This document shows, piece by piece, positions 18,305-27,428 of a DNA stretch of 64,000 nucleotides. Source of the DNA: Paraburkholderia panacisoli. GTDB taxonomy: Bacteria; Pseudomonadota; Gammaproteobacteria; Burkholderiales; Burkholderiaceae. The stretch is taken from NCBI RefSeq assembly GCF_008369935.1, contig NZ_VTUZ01000002.1, positions 310,001 through 374,000 of the forward strand. The letters run 5' to 3'. A program made the position numbers and the translations under genes. Each line of letters opens with the position of its first letter. Position 1 is the stretch's first letter. The notes below the pieces were generated by a model that did not search any database, was not told the DNA's origin, and was given only the letters and a program-made list of their open reading frames with translations.

Positions 18305-18877
18305 TCAGTGCTGTGCGATCGCGTTCCAGAACGCCTCAAAGCCGGCCTGCCGATAACGCTCGGCATGGGCCGGTTCCTGTGCGATGAAGTCCATCGTGGT
18401 TTCGGCCAAAGCACTCATGACCGCCGACACAAACGCCGGCGGCTGATCCCGCAGCGCGCCGCTGGCGACGCTCGTCTGAATCAGTTCGTGGATGTCGCCG
18501 AACGATTGCATGCCGGCGGTCCGCGTATGCTCGGTGAGTCGCTCCGACACGCTCAGTTGAGCCATCGCGCGGCGCCTTTGCGGCTGCGCGACGCCCCAGT
18601 CGACAAACTTGTTCCACACGTATTGCACGCGCTCCCGCACGCTCGCCTGCTTCGGATAACGGGTCATCATCACATCGCGCAGTTCGGCTTTGATGTCGAG
18701 ATACAGCGCGTTCAGCAGATCGTCCTTGTTGTCGAAGTACGTGAACAGCGTGCCTTCCGCCACGCCCGCCAGCTTCGCGATGCGCGCGGTGGGCGCACCC
18801 AGCCCCTGCCCGGCGATGACCTCGGCGGCCGCCGCCAGGATGGCGCTGCGTTTTTCTTCACTTCGCGGACGAGCCAT
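18305..18877 (-). CDS. TetR/AcrR-family transcriptional regulator
   Basis: A 190-residue TetR-type repressor. The N-terminal helix-turn-helix (residues about 10-55) has the family pattern AAAEVIAGQGLGAPTARIAKLAGVAEGTLFTYFDNKDDLL; the C-terminal part is all-helical and would bind a ligand. It heads a three-gene set on the minus strand with an SDR and an epimerase-like protein, which are its likely targets. A palindrome typical of a TetR operator lies 32 bases upstream of its start, so autoregulation is likely. Confidence 0.9.
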   Translation of the reverse strand: MARPRSEEKRSAILAAAAEVIAGQGLGAPTARIAKLAGVAEGTLFTYFDNKDDLLNALYLDIKAELRDVMMTRYPKQASVRERVQYVWNKFVDWGVAQPQRRRAMAQLSVSERLTEHTRTAGMQSFGDIHELIQTSVASGALRDQPPAFVSAVMSALAETTMDFIAQEPAHAERYRQAGFEAFWNAIAQH

Positions 18878-19345
18878 GCTGAATTGCTTTCGATCAACAG
18901 TTTATAAATGAGTGATTACTCAATCATAGCAATGCGCGCTTTTCTGTTCAAGCCGTTTTTTGAGCGGCGCCATTGCGAGCTATTCGAGCTGTGTTCACCC
19001 CTTCGTCACAGGACATGCAATTGAAAGGCTTTGCTTTCAACACGCGCCTAAATGCATCAAGACTCGCAAAGATTTCCTGTTTCGTCGGTCATTGTGTGCA
19101 GCGCATGGGAGAAATGCCCGAGGTGCCTCAAGTCCGGATGTTTTCGACCCGATATCCAGTAGTTGGGATACCTATTTTGCGTGGCGTCGACGCGCGGCGA
19201 TGTTTTGCCAAGCGCAGCCAGCCGCCAGTAGGAATAGACCGCGCGCGGCCACTTCGATGTTCGGCGGCCACATAGACGGTCCCATGCCCGGACCTGAGAG
19301 TCCATGCGAACGCTTTCACGTTTCGTTATTGGAGAAAATAAAATC
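18878..19345. other. Divergent intergenic region
   Basis: This region separates the minus-strand tetR operon from the plus-strand chemoreceptor gene. Apart from the TetR-type operator near its left end I see no gene or structured RNA. A ribosome binding site (GGAGA) for the chemoreceptor lies at 19331-19335. Confidence 0.5.
18909..18922. promoter_or_regulatory. Probable operator of the TetR-type regulator
   Basis: TGAGTGATTACTCA is an inverted repeat (TGAGT, 4-base centre, ACTCA) in an AT-rich stretch just upstream of the tetR-type start at 18877. Its symmetry and place in the probable promoter fit an autoregulatory TetR-family operator. Confidence 0.65.
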
Positions 19346-20947
19346 GTGGCACTCAAGCACCTCACTATCAAAAGCAAGCTCATTGCCGGCTTCGGCATGC
19401 TGTCGCTCATCGTCCTCACGGTGTCGGGCTTCTCCTTGAAAGCGCTGACCGATTCGACCGATGGCTTTTCCAGCTTCGTGCACGGCATCAACGCGCGGGC
19501 GGACATGGCGGTGCAGGTGCGAACCGCGGTCGACCGCCGCGCGATCGCCGCGCGCAATCTCGTGCTGGTGACCAAACCTCAGGACCTCGAAATAGAGAAA
19601 GCCGATGTGATGCGCGCGCACGAAGATGTGCAAGCCAATCTGAAAAAACTCAACGACATGATCGCGACCGCGACCGACACGTCGGAGAAGGCACGCAGCC
19701 TCGTCGCGGATATCAATCGCGTGGAAGCGTCCTACGGGCCGGTCGCCACCGACATCGTCAATCTCGCGCTCGCCAACAAGCGCGACGAAGCCATCGTCAA
19801 GATGGACGACCAGTGCCGGCCGCTGCTCGCCGCGCTGATCCGCGCGACCGACGCGTACGCCACGTACACGCATGGCCGGCAGGAACAGATAATCCAGGAA
19901 TATGCCGCGCATTACCAGGCCCAGCGCAACCTGGTGATTGTGATCAGTCTGATTGCGATCGCGCTGGCGATCGGCGCGTGCGTGATGATCACGCGCGCGG
20001 TGACCGGGCCGCTGCGGTTTGCCATCGACGTCGCGCGTACTGTGTCGCAAGGCGATCTGCGCACCCGCATTACCGTCGACGGCAATGACGAGACCGGCAG
20101 ACTGCTGAGCGCGTTGCGCGAGATGAACGAACGGCTGACGGCGATCGTCGGACGCGTGCGCGACAGCAGCACCAGCATCGCCGGCGCGGCGCGCCAGATC
20201 GCCGCGGGCAATATGGACCTGAGCCAGCGTACCGAACAGCAGGCCGCGTCGCTGCAGGAAACGGCGTCGAGCATGGAGCAGCTCACGTCGACGGTCAAAC
20301 AGAACGCCGATAATGCGCAGCAAGGCAGCATGCTGGCCGCGAACGCTTCATCGGTCGCGCAGAAGGGCAGCACGGTGGTCGGCCGGGTGGTCGACACCAT
20401 GCACGACATCAGCGAAAGCTCGACGAAGATCGCGGACATCACGGGGATCATCGAAGGCATTGCGTTCCAGACAAACATTCTGGCGCTGAACGCGGCCGTC
20501 GAAGCCGCCCGCGCCGGCGAACAGGGACGCGGCTTCGCGGTGGTCGCGAGCGAAGTGAGAAGCCTCGCGCAACGTTCGTCGAGTGCGGCGAAGGAGATCA
20601 AGGATTTGATCGCCACTTCGGTGGACAAGATCCGCGACGGGTCGGCGCTGGCCGGCGAGGCGGGCAAGACGATGAGTGAAGTTACGCTGGCCGTGACGCG
20701 CGTGACTGACATCATGTCGGAGATCGCGGCGGCGTCGAGCGAGCAAAGCCGCGGCATCGAGCAGGTGAATCTGGCGATTACCCAGATGGATAATGTGACG
20801 CAGCAGAATGCGGCGCTGGTGGAAGAGGCGGCGGCGGCGTCGCGGTCGATGGAGGATCAGGGGCAGCAGCTGAATGAGGCGGTGGCGTTTTTTCAGGTTT
20901 TGAATGGTGGGGGGTTGGGTCGTCCGGCAAGTGCGATGAGCGCCTGA
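19346..20947 (+). CDS. Methyl-accepting chemotaxis protein, 3' end rewritten by an IS110 remnant
   Basis: A 533-residue chemoreceptor: N-terminal transmembrane helix (KLIAGFGMLSLIVLTVSGF), a four-helix-bundle periplasmic sensor, second transmembrane helix (LVIVISLIAIALAIGACVMI), HAMP domain and a complete signalling domain with the hairpin tip motif [32 protein letters not shown]. The GTG at 19346 follows GGAGA and removes 14 implausible residues of the longer reading. After the last helix the protein ends in GRPASAMSA, whose codons belong to the antisense of a transposase fragment. Receptors of this type commonly carry a longer Ala/Pro-rich tail ending in a pentapeptide such as EWETF, which is missing here. 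Signalling may persist, but adaptation through a tethering pentapeptide would be lost. Confidence 0.92.
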   Translation: MALKHLTIKSKLIAGFGMLSLIVLTVSGFSLKALTDSTDGFSSFVHGINARADMAVQVRTAVDRRAIAARNLVLVTKPQDLEIEKADVMRAHEDVQANLKKLNDMIATATDTSEKARSLVADINRVEASYGPVATDIVNLALANKRDEAIVKMDDQCRPLLAALIRATDAYATYTHGRQEQIIQEYAAHYQAQRNLVIVISLIAIALAIGACVMITRAVTGPLRFAIDVARTVSQGDLRTRITVDGNDETGRLLSALREMNERLTAIVGRVRDSSTSIAGAARQIAAGNMDLSQRTEQQAASLQETASSMEQLTSTVKQNADNAQQGSMLAANASSVAQKGSTVVGRVVDTMHDISESSTKIADITGIIEGIAFQTNILALNAAVEAARAGEQGRGFAVVASEVRSLAQRSSSAAKEIKDLIATSVDKIRDGSALAGEAGKTMSEVTLAVTRVTDIMSEIAAASSEQSRGIEQVNLAITQMDNVTQQNAALVEEAAAASRSMEDQGQQLNEAVAFFQVLNGGGLGRPASAMSA

Positions 20948-21349
20948 TTGTGGCGCTTGTCCTGCTGGACCTTGCGAGTGTAGTAGTCCCTCGAGACCGG
21001 GTCCCGCAAGGCGGCAAAGGCGGAGAGGAAGAGCGCTCCCTTGAGTACCTTGTTGCCGCGTCTGGAGGGGTATTCGCCACGGATAGACGAGCCTGAGCGT
21101 CGGGTGACTTGGACGAGGCCGGCGTAGGCGGCGAGATGCGCAGCTGAGGCGAAGGTTTTGTGGGCGACCTCCGATGAGGAGTCTGGCGGCGGTCCTGACG
21201 CCGGCTCCCGGCATGCTGGTCAGGACCGGCCAAAGAGGGTGTGCGTGCACCAGTCGCTCAACTTCGCTGGCAACCTCGTCGCGTTGTTTGCGCAAAGATG
21301 CGAGTTGCTGAGGCTGGCAGCAACCACACCATTGCGCGCTGCTCAGCAT
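20934..21349 (-). pseudogene. IS110-family transposase, C-terminal remnant with frameshift
   Basis: Minus-strand translation gives an IS110 (transposase_20) C-terminal domain in two frames. One frame reads SSAQWCGCCQPQQLASLRKQR and LTSMPGAGVRTAARLLI; after one extra G near 21180 the next frame continues as EVAHKTFASAAHLAAYAGL, then RRSGSSIRGEYPSRRGNKVLK and DKRHNQALIALAG. The N-terminal catalytic DEDD half is absent and homology stops exactly where the chemoreceptor coding sequence begins on the other strand. This is a dead fragment of an insertion sequence and the left edge of the accessory region. Confidence 0.85.
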
Positions 21350-21430
21350 CGACCCCGTCTGTTCCCAGTACCCACCCCTTTCGCCTCGAAAATCTCTCGG
21401 CGCTTCAACAGGTTAGTTCGGGGGCCGTGC

Positions 21431-22255
21431 CTAACTTCGGGTTAGTGCAGCACTGCCGTCGCGCCAGGTGTTGACCCAATTCGATACCGGACAAAGCTGA
21501 AGCGTGACTCTTGCGTCTTCGAGCGACACCGCCAGCGCGCCCCGGACTTGCGGCCCGAGGACGAGGTCCAGGCACGTCCAGCCCGAAATGGCGGTGCCAT
21601 TATGCGAAGCGCACCAGTAGCCCTCGCCGAGTAGTGAATCGTCTTCAGTCGTGTAGGCGTTTGGCTCGCCCGAGAGGCCCGTGCCGAGCGCCTTCAGCAG
21701 AGCTTCCTTGCGGGTCCAGATACTGAGCAAGCTTTCAGCCGAATCAGGGCGTGCCGCGTCAAGCGTCTCCTCCTCGAATGCAGAGAATATCCCGCGCCCA
21801 ATGCCCGCAATGTCTAAGCCGTCACTCCGGCGCTCGACGTCCACGCCAACGCGGCAATCCCATGCGAAGGCCAGCAACGCCATCCCGTCAGTGTGGGAAA
21901 CACTGAACGCGAGTCTTTCAGCGCCTGGCGCCTGGAGGACAGGCCTGCCGAATTGCGTAACACTAAAGCGCAGCGATTCGGGTTTGCAGGACAGATAGCC
22001 GCCGATCAGCCAGCGGAGAATGCTCCGCCGGGCAATGAAGCGATTACGATGCCTTTCCTGCCTGTAGGCGCGTGCACGCTGTCGTTCGTCAAGGGAAAGC
22101 GTGTTGGCGAGCGCCGAGCATGCTGGTTCGATACAGGTGTCGTCCAGTACCCATATCTGCACGGTTTTTTCGGGTAACGACAGGCGACTCAGATGAGGCA
22201 ACAAGAGAGAGCCGCCACTACCTACGTCTCGTGTCGAGAAGAGATCATGCCGCAT
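21431..22255 (-). CDS. Sfp-type 4'-phosphopantetheinyl transferase
   Basis: A 274-residue Sfp/Gsp-type phosphopantetheinyl transferase, which moves phosphopantetheine from CoA to a serine of carrier proteins. The two diagnostic motifs are VGVDVE near residue 138 (magnesium site) and SIWTRKEALLKALGTGLS near residues 180-198; LAFSVSHTDG is the third. It lies 131 bases downstream of, and in the same direction as, a synthetase with a carrier domain, so it is most likely that protein's activating enzyme. The length is slightly above the family norm because of a Ser/Leu-rich N-terminal extension of about 25 residues. GC is a little lower than in the core flanks. Confidence 0.92.
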   Translation of the reverse strand: MRHDLFSTRDVGSGGSLLLPHLSRLSLPEKTVQIWVLDDTCIEPACSALANTLSLDERQRARAYRQERHRNRFIARRSILRWLIGGYLSCKPESLRFSVTQFGRPVLQAPGAERLAFSVSHTDGMALLAFAWDCRVGVDVERRSDGLDIAGIGRGIFSAFEEETLDAARPDSAESLLSIWTRKEALLKALGTGLSGEPNAYTTEDDSLLGEGYWCASHNGTAISGWTCLDLVLGPQVRGALAVSLEDARVTLQLCPVSNWVNTWRDGSAALTRS

Positions 22256-22386
22256 GCCGTTCTATCCCTGCGCACGCCTTGGGGCGCCGACTGATAGCGT
22301 GCAGGACTCGGCACTCCATTCCAGGACGCGGCACCGGTACGCGCTCCGCGGCCCCAGCCAGGCCGGCGAGGCTGACGAAGGATGAC

Positions 22387-25300
22387 CTAAGCGCACGCGA
22401 CGCGCCGGAGCACCGGAGCGCCAGCCCGGGATTTGTCATTATTGGTCAACCCCCGGTCCAGCGCCGCCGCGACGATCTGCACGTTCGGCTCGGCGATCAG
22501 ATTGAAGTGGTCGCAAGACACCTCGACAATCACCAGTCCGGCGCGCGCGACGTTCCGCCACAGCGCCATCTGATTGCCAAGGTCATTCTGCGCACCCGTC
22601 GCGCGCACATAGACGATCGGTCCCGCGCGATAGGGCCGCGGCCGGTAGATCGTCATCGCTACCCGCAACGTCTCGCGCACGCTCCGGAGCTCCGGCGGCA
22701 TCAACGCGTTATGGCTGTCCGGGCGGTGTGCCATGCACCCGACGCGCATCCGCAAGTGATCGGCCGCGCCCGCGAGATTGTCCTTCACGTAACCGGGGAG
22801 TTGCGACGCAGGCACCGCGCGCAGCTTGCGCCAATGTGAGCCCATATAGCCACAACGGTGCCGCAGCCTGGCGCGCCACGGCAGGCAATGCGCGTCCGCA
22901 TAGGTATCGATCAGGCACAGCAATTCGATCTGCTCGCCGGCGCGCCGCAGCTGTTGCGCGATCTCAAGCGTGACCAGCCCGCCGAACGAGTAACCGGCCA
23001 CCGCGTATGGCCCCGTTGGCTGCACGGTGCGCATCTGTTCGATGTAGCTGGCCGCGATGTCCTCGACACGCTGCTGTGCCGGCTGCTCGCCGTCAAGGCC
23101 GCGCGCCTGCAGTCCAAAGACCGGGCGCGGACTCTGCATCGCGCCGATTAGCGTCCAGCATTCCATTACCGTACCGCTCACGCCGTGTACAAAGAAAAGC
23201 GGTGTGCCCGTGCCGGCGCGCATCGGCACGACAGTCGGCGACGACTGCGGCAGTGCGCAGTCGTCGATTACCGCGGCGAGGCTCGCGATCGTCGGCGCGG
23301 TCAGCAGGGTCGCGAGCGGAATCGTGCGCCCGGTTGACTGATACACACCGGCGAGCAATCTCGCCGCGAGCAGCGAATTGCCACCCAGCTCGAAAAAGTT
23401 GTCATCGCGACCGATCGGGGCGAAGTCGAACAGTCTCTCCCACTGCGTCTGCAAATGCCGTTCGAGGTCCTCGCGAGACTCGCCGACCGGCGCCAACTCA
23501 CGCGTGACCGGGTTGAGCGCCGGATGACGCCGAATCGCGTCGAGGCATTCAGGATTGCGCAACGCCGCAGCGTTGCCGACCGGCAAACCGCTGATCGCGT
23601 TGCGCGCGGCCGCTTCGGAGAACTTGCCGTTATGTGTGACCGGCAACGCAGCGACGGCGATGATCCGGTCGGGTACATGCGCTGCCGACGCGCGACGGGC
23701 GAGGTCGCGGCGCACCCGGGCGGCCAACGCTGCGCTCAACTCGACGCCATCGCGCAGGACCAGCAGCAGCACGGTGCGCTGGTCAACCCTTTCCGCATGC
23801 GCGTGATCCGCCGGCATGTAGTGTGAGCGCTGCTGGACGACCATCGCCTCGCGGATTTCCCGGATGTCGTTCAATACGCGGTAGATCTCGCTCGGCCCGA
23901 CGTTGATGCCACGCACATTCAGCACGCCGTCTGAGCGGCCATGCAATCGCGCAGTGCCTTGCGGCGAAAACTCGATGAGGTCGCCGTGCGTCCAGACCCC
24001 TGCGTTGCTGGCGAAATAGGCGGCGTGAAAGGCCGCACCATCCGCGTCGCCGAAAAAACCGAGCGGACGCGACGGAAACGGGTTCGCGCAGATCAGTTCG
24101 CCGATCCCGTCGGTGCGCGCGCCCTGTTCACGCGCCTGCACATCGAGCGCAAGACTCTTGCATTGAGCTTCGCCCGCGTAGACCGGCATGTTCGGATTGC
24201 CCAGCACAAAGCAGCCGAGGATGTCCGTGCCGCCTGAGATTGACTGCAGGCGCAGCGGCTTCACCTGATCGCGCACCCAGCGGAACTGCGTGTCGAACAG
24301 CACCGCTCCAGTCGACATCATCGCGCGCAGTGCGCTGAGATCGAACTGCTGTCCCGGCGCGAGGCCCGCGTCCTCGCACATCTTCAGGTAAGCGGGACTC
24401 GTGCCGAACACAGTGACGCGCTCGTTGGCGACGAGGCGCCATAACGTATCGACCGTCGAGATCGGACCATCATAGGTAACGATCTCGACGCCGGACGCAA
24501 GCGCCGACAACTGCCAGTTCCACATCATCCAGGCGCAGCTGGTGTGGAAGTACATCCGGTCGCCGGGCCGCAGGTCGCTGTGCAGCCGATGCTCCTTCAG
24601 GTGCTCCAGCAGGCTGCCGCCGGCGCCGTGCACGATGCACTTCGGTTTGCCAGTGGTACCCGACGAGAACATGACAAAAAGCGGATGGTTAAACGGGAAG
24701 CGCCGCCATTCGAAGCGCCCGGCGTCGCCGCGGTCGAGCAGTTCGTCAAGCGAATAGATCCGCTGCTTGACCGTGTCCGGCAAGGTTCCGTCATCCAGAC
24801 GGACGACGCCTTGCAGCGACGGCAACGCGGCTGCCAGATCGGCGACGTTGGCCGCCACCGACGTGCCCGTGTCGAATCCCCGCGCCGCAGTGTGCGCGAA
24901 CAGCAGTCGCGGCGCGAGCGGTGTGAAGCGATCGAGGATCGTCTCGACGCCCATCTCGGGTGCAGCCGTCGACAGCGTGGCACCGAGCGCGGTGACGGCC
25001 AGCGCAGTAACGACTGCGTCTGCGTCATTGCGCATCACGCAGACCACGCGGTCCCCCTCGCGCAGCCCCCATTCCGAGAGAGCATCCGCGAGACGCGCCA
25101 CGCGCTCACGCAGTTCACCGCGCGTCAGGCGTATCCGTCGGCCATCTGCGTAACAGGCCGTCAGCGCAGGCGCGTCGGCGCTCGCCACCGACAGGCCCAG
25201 CAGGTTCTCCGCATAGCTCAGTTGGACCTGCGGGAAGAAGCGTGCATGCTCGCATTCGTCGCCGACGCACACAGGCTCGAGGCTGCCCGACCAGTCGAGC

Positions 25301-25530
25301 CCCTGCGACCATTGCATGAAGAATTGCCAGAACGTTCGATATGCCCGCACCGAGAATTCGTGCAGCGTTTCGTAGTTGTCAAAGACCTGCCCCGTGTGCG
25401 CCTGCAGGGCTGCGGTGAACGCGGTCATTTGCGACGCTGCGACGTACTCGGGGGTGCTGCTGTAAATGGGTGAACGTGCCAGAGGCGCGCCCGGGCAGAG
25501 CAACGCGTCAGGCAGTTGAAGGCGATCCAT
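22387..25530 (-). CDS. Acetoacetyl-CoA-synthetase-like adenylation / carrier / thioesterase synthetase
   Basis: A 1,047-residue three-domain protein. Residues about 1-650 form an ANL adenylating domain whose closest pattern is acetoacetyl-CoA synthetase rather than an amino-acid NRPS domain: FSSGTTGKPKCIVHGAGG near 288, CAWMMWNWQLSAL, SGGTDILGCFVLGNPNMPVYAGE near 432 and the A10-type NGKFSEAAAR. A peptidyl-carrier domain follows (DNFFELGGNSLLAARL near 717; the serine is the attachment site). A type I thioesterase closes the protein (GYSFGG near 847, late catalytic His in CDHFNLI). No condensation or ketosynthase domain is present, so this is a single-module A-T-TE enzyme, as in furanone or quinone synthetases that dimerise 2-oxo or 3-oxo acids. 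The ATG at 25530 follows GGAG. Product unknown. Confidence 0.88.
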   Translation of the reverse strand: MDRLQLPDALLCPGAPLARSPIYSSTPEYVAASQMTAFTAALQAHTGQVFDNYETLHEFSVRAYRTFWQFFMQWSQGLDWSGSLEPVCVGDECEHARFFPQVQLSYAENLLGLSVASADAPALTACYADGRRIRLTRGELRERVARLADALSEWGLREGDRVVCVMRNDADAVVTALAVTALGATLSTAAPEMGVETILDRFTPLAPRLLFAHTAARGFDTGTSVAANVADLAAALPSLQGVVRLDDGTLPDTVKQRIYSLDELLDRGDAGRFEWRRFPFNHPLFVMFSSGTTGKPKCIVHGAGGSLLEHLKEHRLHSDLRPGDRMYFHTSCAWMMWNWQLSALASGVEIVTYDGPISTVDTLWRLVANERVTVFGTSPAYLKMCEDAGLAPGQQFDLSALRAMMSTGAVLFDTQFRWVRDQVKPLRLQSISGGTDILGCFVLGNPNMPVYAGEAQCKSLALDVQAREQGARTDGIGELICANPFPSRPLGFFGDADGAAFHAAYFASNAGVWTHGDLIEFSPQGTARLHGRSDGVLNVRGINVGPSEIYRVLNDIREIREAMVVQQRSHYMPADHAHAERVDQRTVLLLVLRDGVELSAALAARVRRDLARRASAAHVPDRIIAVAALPVTHNGKFSEAAARNAISGLPVGNAAALRNPECLDAIRRHPALNPVTRELAPVGESREDLERHLQTQWERLFDFAPIGRDDNFFELGGNSLLAARLLAGVYQSTGRTIPLATLLTAPTIASLAAVIDDCALPQSSPTVVPMRAGTGTPLFFVHGVSGTVMECWTLIGAMQSPRPVFGLQARGLDGEQPAQQRVEDIAASYIEQMRTVQPTGPYAVAGYSFGGLVTLEIAQQLRRAGEQIELLCLIDTYADAHCLPWRARLRHRCGYMGSHWRKLRAVPASQLPGYVKDNLAGAADHLRMRVGCMAHRPDSHNALMPPELRSVRETLRVAMTIYRPRPYRAGPIVYVRATGAQNDLGNQMALWRNVARAGLVIVEVSCDHFNLIAEPNVQIVAAALDRGLTNNDKSRAGAPVLRRVACA

Positions 25531-26012
25531 CTCACGCTCCACACAGGTGTGGCAAAACAAGGGATTGAACAGGCCAGAAAGGCGACTGTCGAGTCCATCC
25601 TATTGGTTCGCTATTTCTTCATATGTGCGGGAACGCACTGTACGACGAATCTGGACTGACGAATCTAAAACCGGGTACTTAAGCCCGTTTCCGGGGATAT
25701 GAAACGCCTGGTTTTTCGCGTGTGCTGAGTGACAGGACAGGTTGCAGCTCTACATGCGGCGTGCTTGCAGCCTGCTTCGCTGCGGCCCCGATGAAATCCG
25801 CTGACTCGCGCCTCGTTCCGTCCCCAAGCTCAAGGCTCTCTTTGTAATCCAGGCTTTGCGAGTTCCCGTCCGACCTGTCGTGTCATCACACTCGATTGCC
25901 GCCGCGCCCCTTTGGACAGGGTAGCGCTTGTCACCGATTCGTCCGAGCTGAACGACGGAAACGCTGACCGTCCAATGGCGACGTCGACACGAATTGAATT
26001 AACAGCGTGACC
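25531..26012. other. Intergenic region, no gene seen
   Basis: About 480 bases separate the permease gene and the synthetase gene, both on the minus strand. I see no protein, RNA or clear terminator. It probably contains the promoter of the synthetase-PPTase pair. Confidence 0.45.
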
Positions 26013-27380
26013 CTAATCTAAATCAATCAACGACGCGGTTTTTGTTTCCGGCATCCAAAGGTAACAAATAAGGGAGAAGAAAATGCAGAGCGAAACATAC
26101 CAAAAGAACCAGTTTTCATGTCCAATCTTTTTAGTCCACAGCGCGATATACTCTACCGTTCCGCTAAAAAGTGAAACACTAATGGCATAGGGAACCGCCA
26201 GGCCGAAGGAGCGGACTTCGACAGGAAATAGCTCAGCTTTGGTAATTGTGCTGACTGACGAATACATTGCCACAATTGCGAGTGCCGCCATAACCAAGGC
26301 AAAAACCATGAACGGGTTTTTTGTACCAGCGAGAAACGCAAAAAAAGGAATGGTCCCGAAGGTTCCTACCATTCCAAAAGTTAGGAGCAGGGGGCGACGC
26401 CCGATACGATCTGATAAGGCTCCAAAAACCGGTTGAATCACTGTGAACCCAATTAACGACAGCACTGAAATAAGGCTAGCGGTACTTCTGTCCATGCCCG
26501 CACTGTTTACAAGGAATTTCTGCATATAGGCGGCAAAAGTATAGTTCGCGACAGAACCACCCAATGTCAAACCAAAAACCATCACACAGGCCTTCTTATG
26601 GTGCATCGCCTCGCGAATCGCCCCCACTTTTCGTGGAGTTTTGGCATGTTTGGTAAAAGACTCAGTTTCTTCCATGTTCCGGCGCAGCAAAATGCCAATG
26701 AACGCAATGAATGCGCCAATAAGAAAAGGAATGCGCCATCCCCAGCTTTGTAGCTGCGTCGACGTCAAAAAGAACTGCTGAAGCAACACTAGCGTCGCCA
26801 TAGCCAGAAGCTGCCCAAGAGAAATTGTGGTGTATAGGAAGCTTGAGTAAAATCCCCGTCGCCCCTTGGGCGCTGTTTCGCTCAAATAAGCGGCCGCGCT
26901 TCCACCTTCCCCACCAAGGCTGAGACCTTGTAAAATTCTGGCGATAAGCAAAATGATGGGTGCCGCGATGCCGATGGTCTGATACGTCGGAGTCATGCCA
27001 ATCATGAGTGAACCAAAACACATCATCGCAACGGACACCAGCAGCGCAGACTTACGGCCGCGACGGTCAGCGTAAATCCCTAATACCCATCCTCCAATCG
27101 GGCGAACGAGAAAACCAATGGCAAACACGGCCGCGGATTTAAGTAGTGCTGCGGTCTGGTCACCATCCGGAAAAAAGCCTTTGACAAAATAAATCTCGAG
27201 TGCTGAATAGATAAACCAGTCATAATATTCGAGCATATTGCCTATGGAGCCGCTAAAGATGCCCCATAGCCGGCTTCGCATATTCATGTCAGCATTGAAA
27301 CTTCCATGCGACGACTGCGGTTGATTTCGCCTTTCCCCGCCAACATAAATACTTCTTTCTGCTTGTGGTTCTTGCATCAT
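26013..27380 (-). CDS. MHS-type MFS permease (KgtP/ProP/ShiA-like)
   Basis: A 455-residue twelve-helix transporter of the metabolite:H+ symporter branch. The diagnostic start GSIGNMLEYYDWFIYSALE, the loop motif YADRRGRKSALL, and GLSLGGEGGSAAAYLSE with the following RRGFYSSF are all present; the second-half repeat GALSDRIGRRPLLL is intact. Known relatives import 2-oxoglutarate, shikimate, proline/betaine or citrate, so a small organic acid is likely. Its coding sequence has clearly lower GC and more A/T-ending codons than the flanking chromosome, a sign of separate acquisition. It is upstream of the A-T-TE synthetase in the same direction but 480 bases away. The start at 27380 follows AGAGATGGA; an internal ATG about 30 codons in is possible. 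Confidence 0.88.
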   Translation of the reverse strand: MMQEPQAERSIYVGGERRNQPQSSHGSFNADMNMRSRLWGIFSGSIGNMLEYYDWFIYSALEIYFVKGFFPDGDQTAALLKSAAVFAIGFLVRPIGGWVLGIYADRRGRKSALLVSVAMMCFGSLMIGMTPTYQTIGIAAPIILLIARILQGLSLGGEGGSAAAYLSETAPKGRRGFYSSFLYTTISLGQLLAMATLVLLQQFFLTSTQLQSWGWRIPFLIGAFIAFIGILLRRNMEETESFTKHAKTPRKVGAIREAMHHKKACVMVFGLTLGGSVANYTFAAYMQKFLVNSAGMDRSTASLISVLSLIGFTVIQPVFGALSDRIGRRPLLLTFGMVGTFGTIPFFAFLAGTKNPFMVFALVMAALAIVAMYSSVSTITKAELFPVEVRSFGLAVPYAISVSLFSGTVEYIALWTKKIGHENWFFWYVSLCIFFSLICYLWMPETKTASLIDLD

Positions 27381-27428
27381 TCCATCTCTTTCTATGTAAA
27401 AACGTTTTAGTGGTTGACCTAATAGGAC

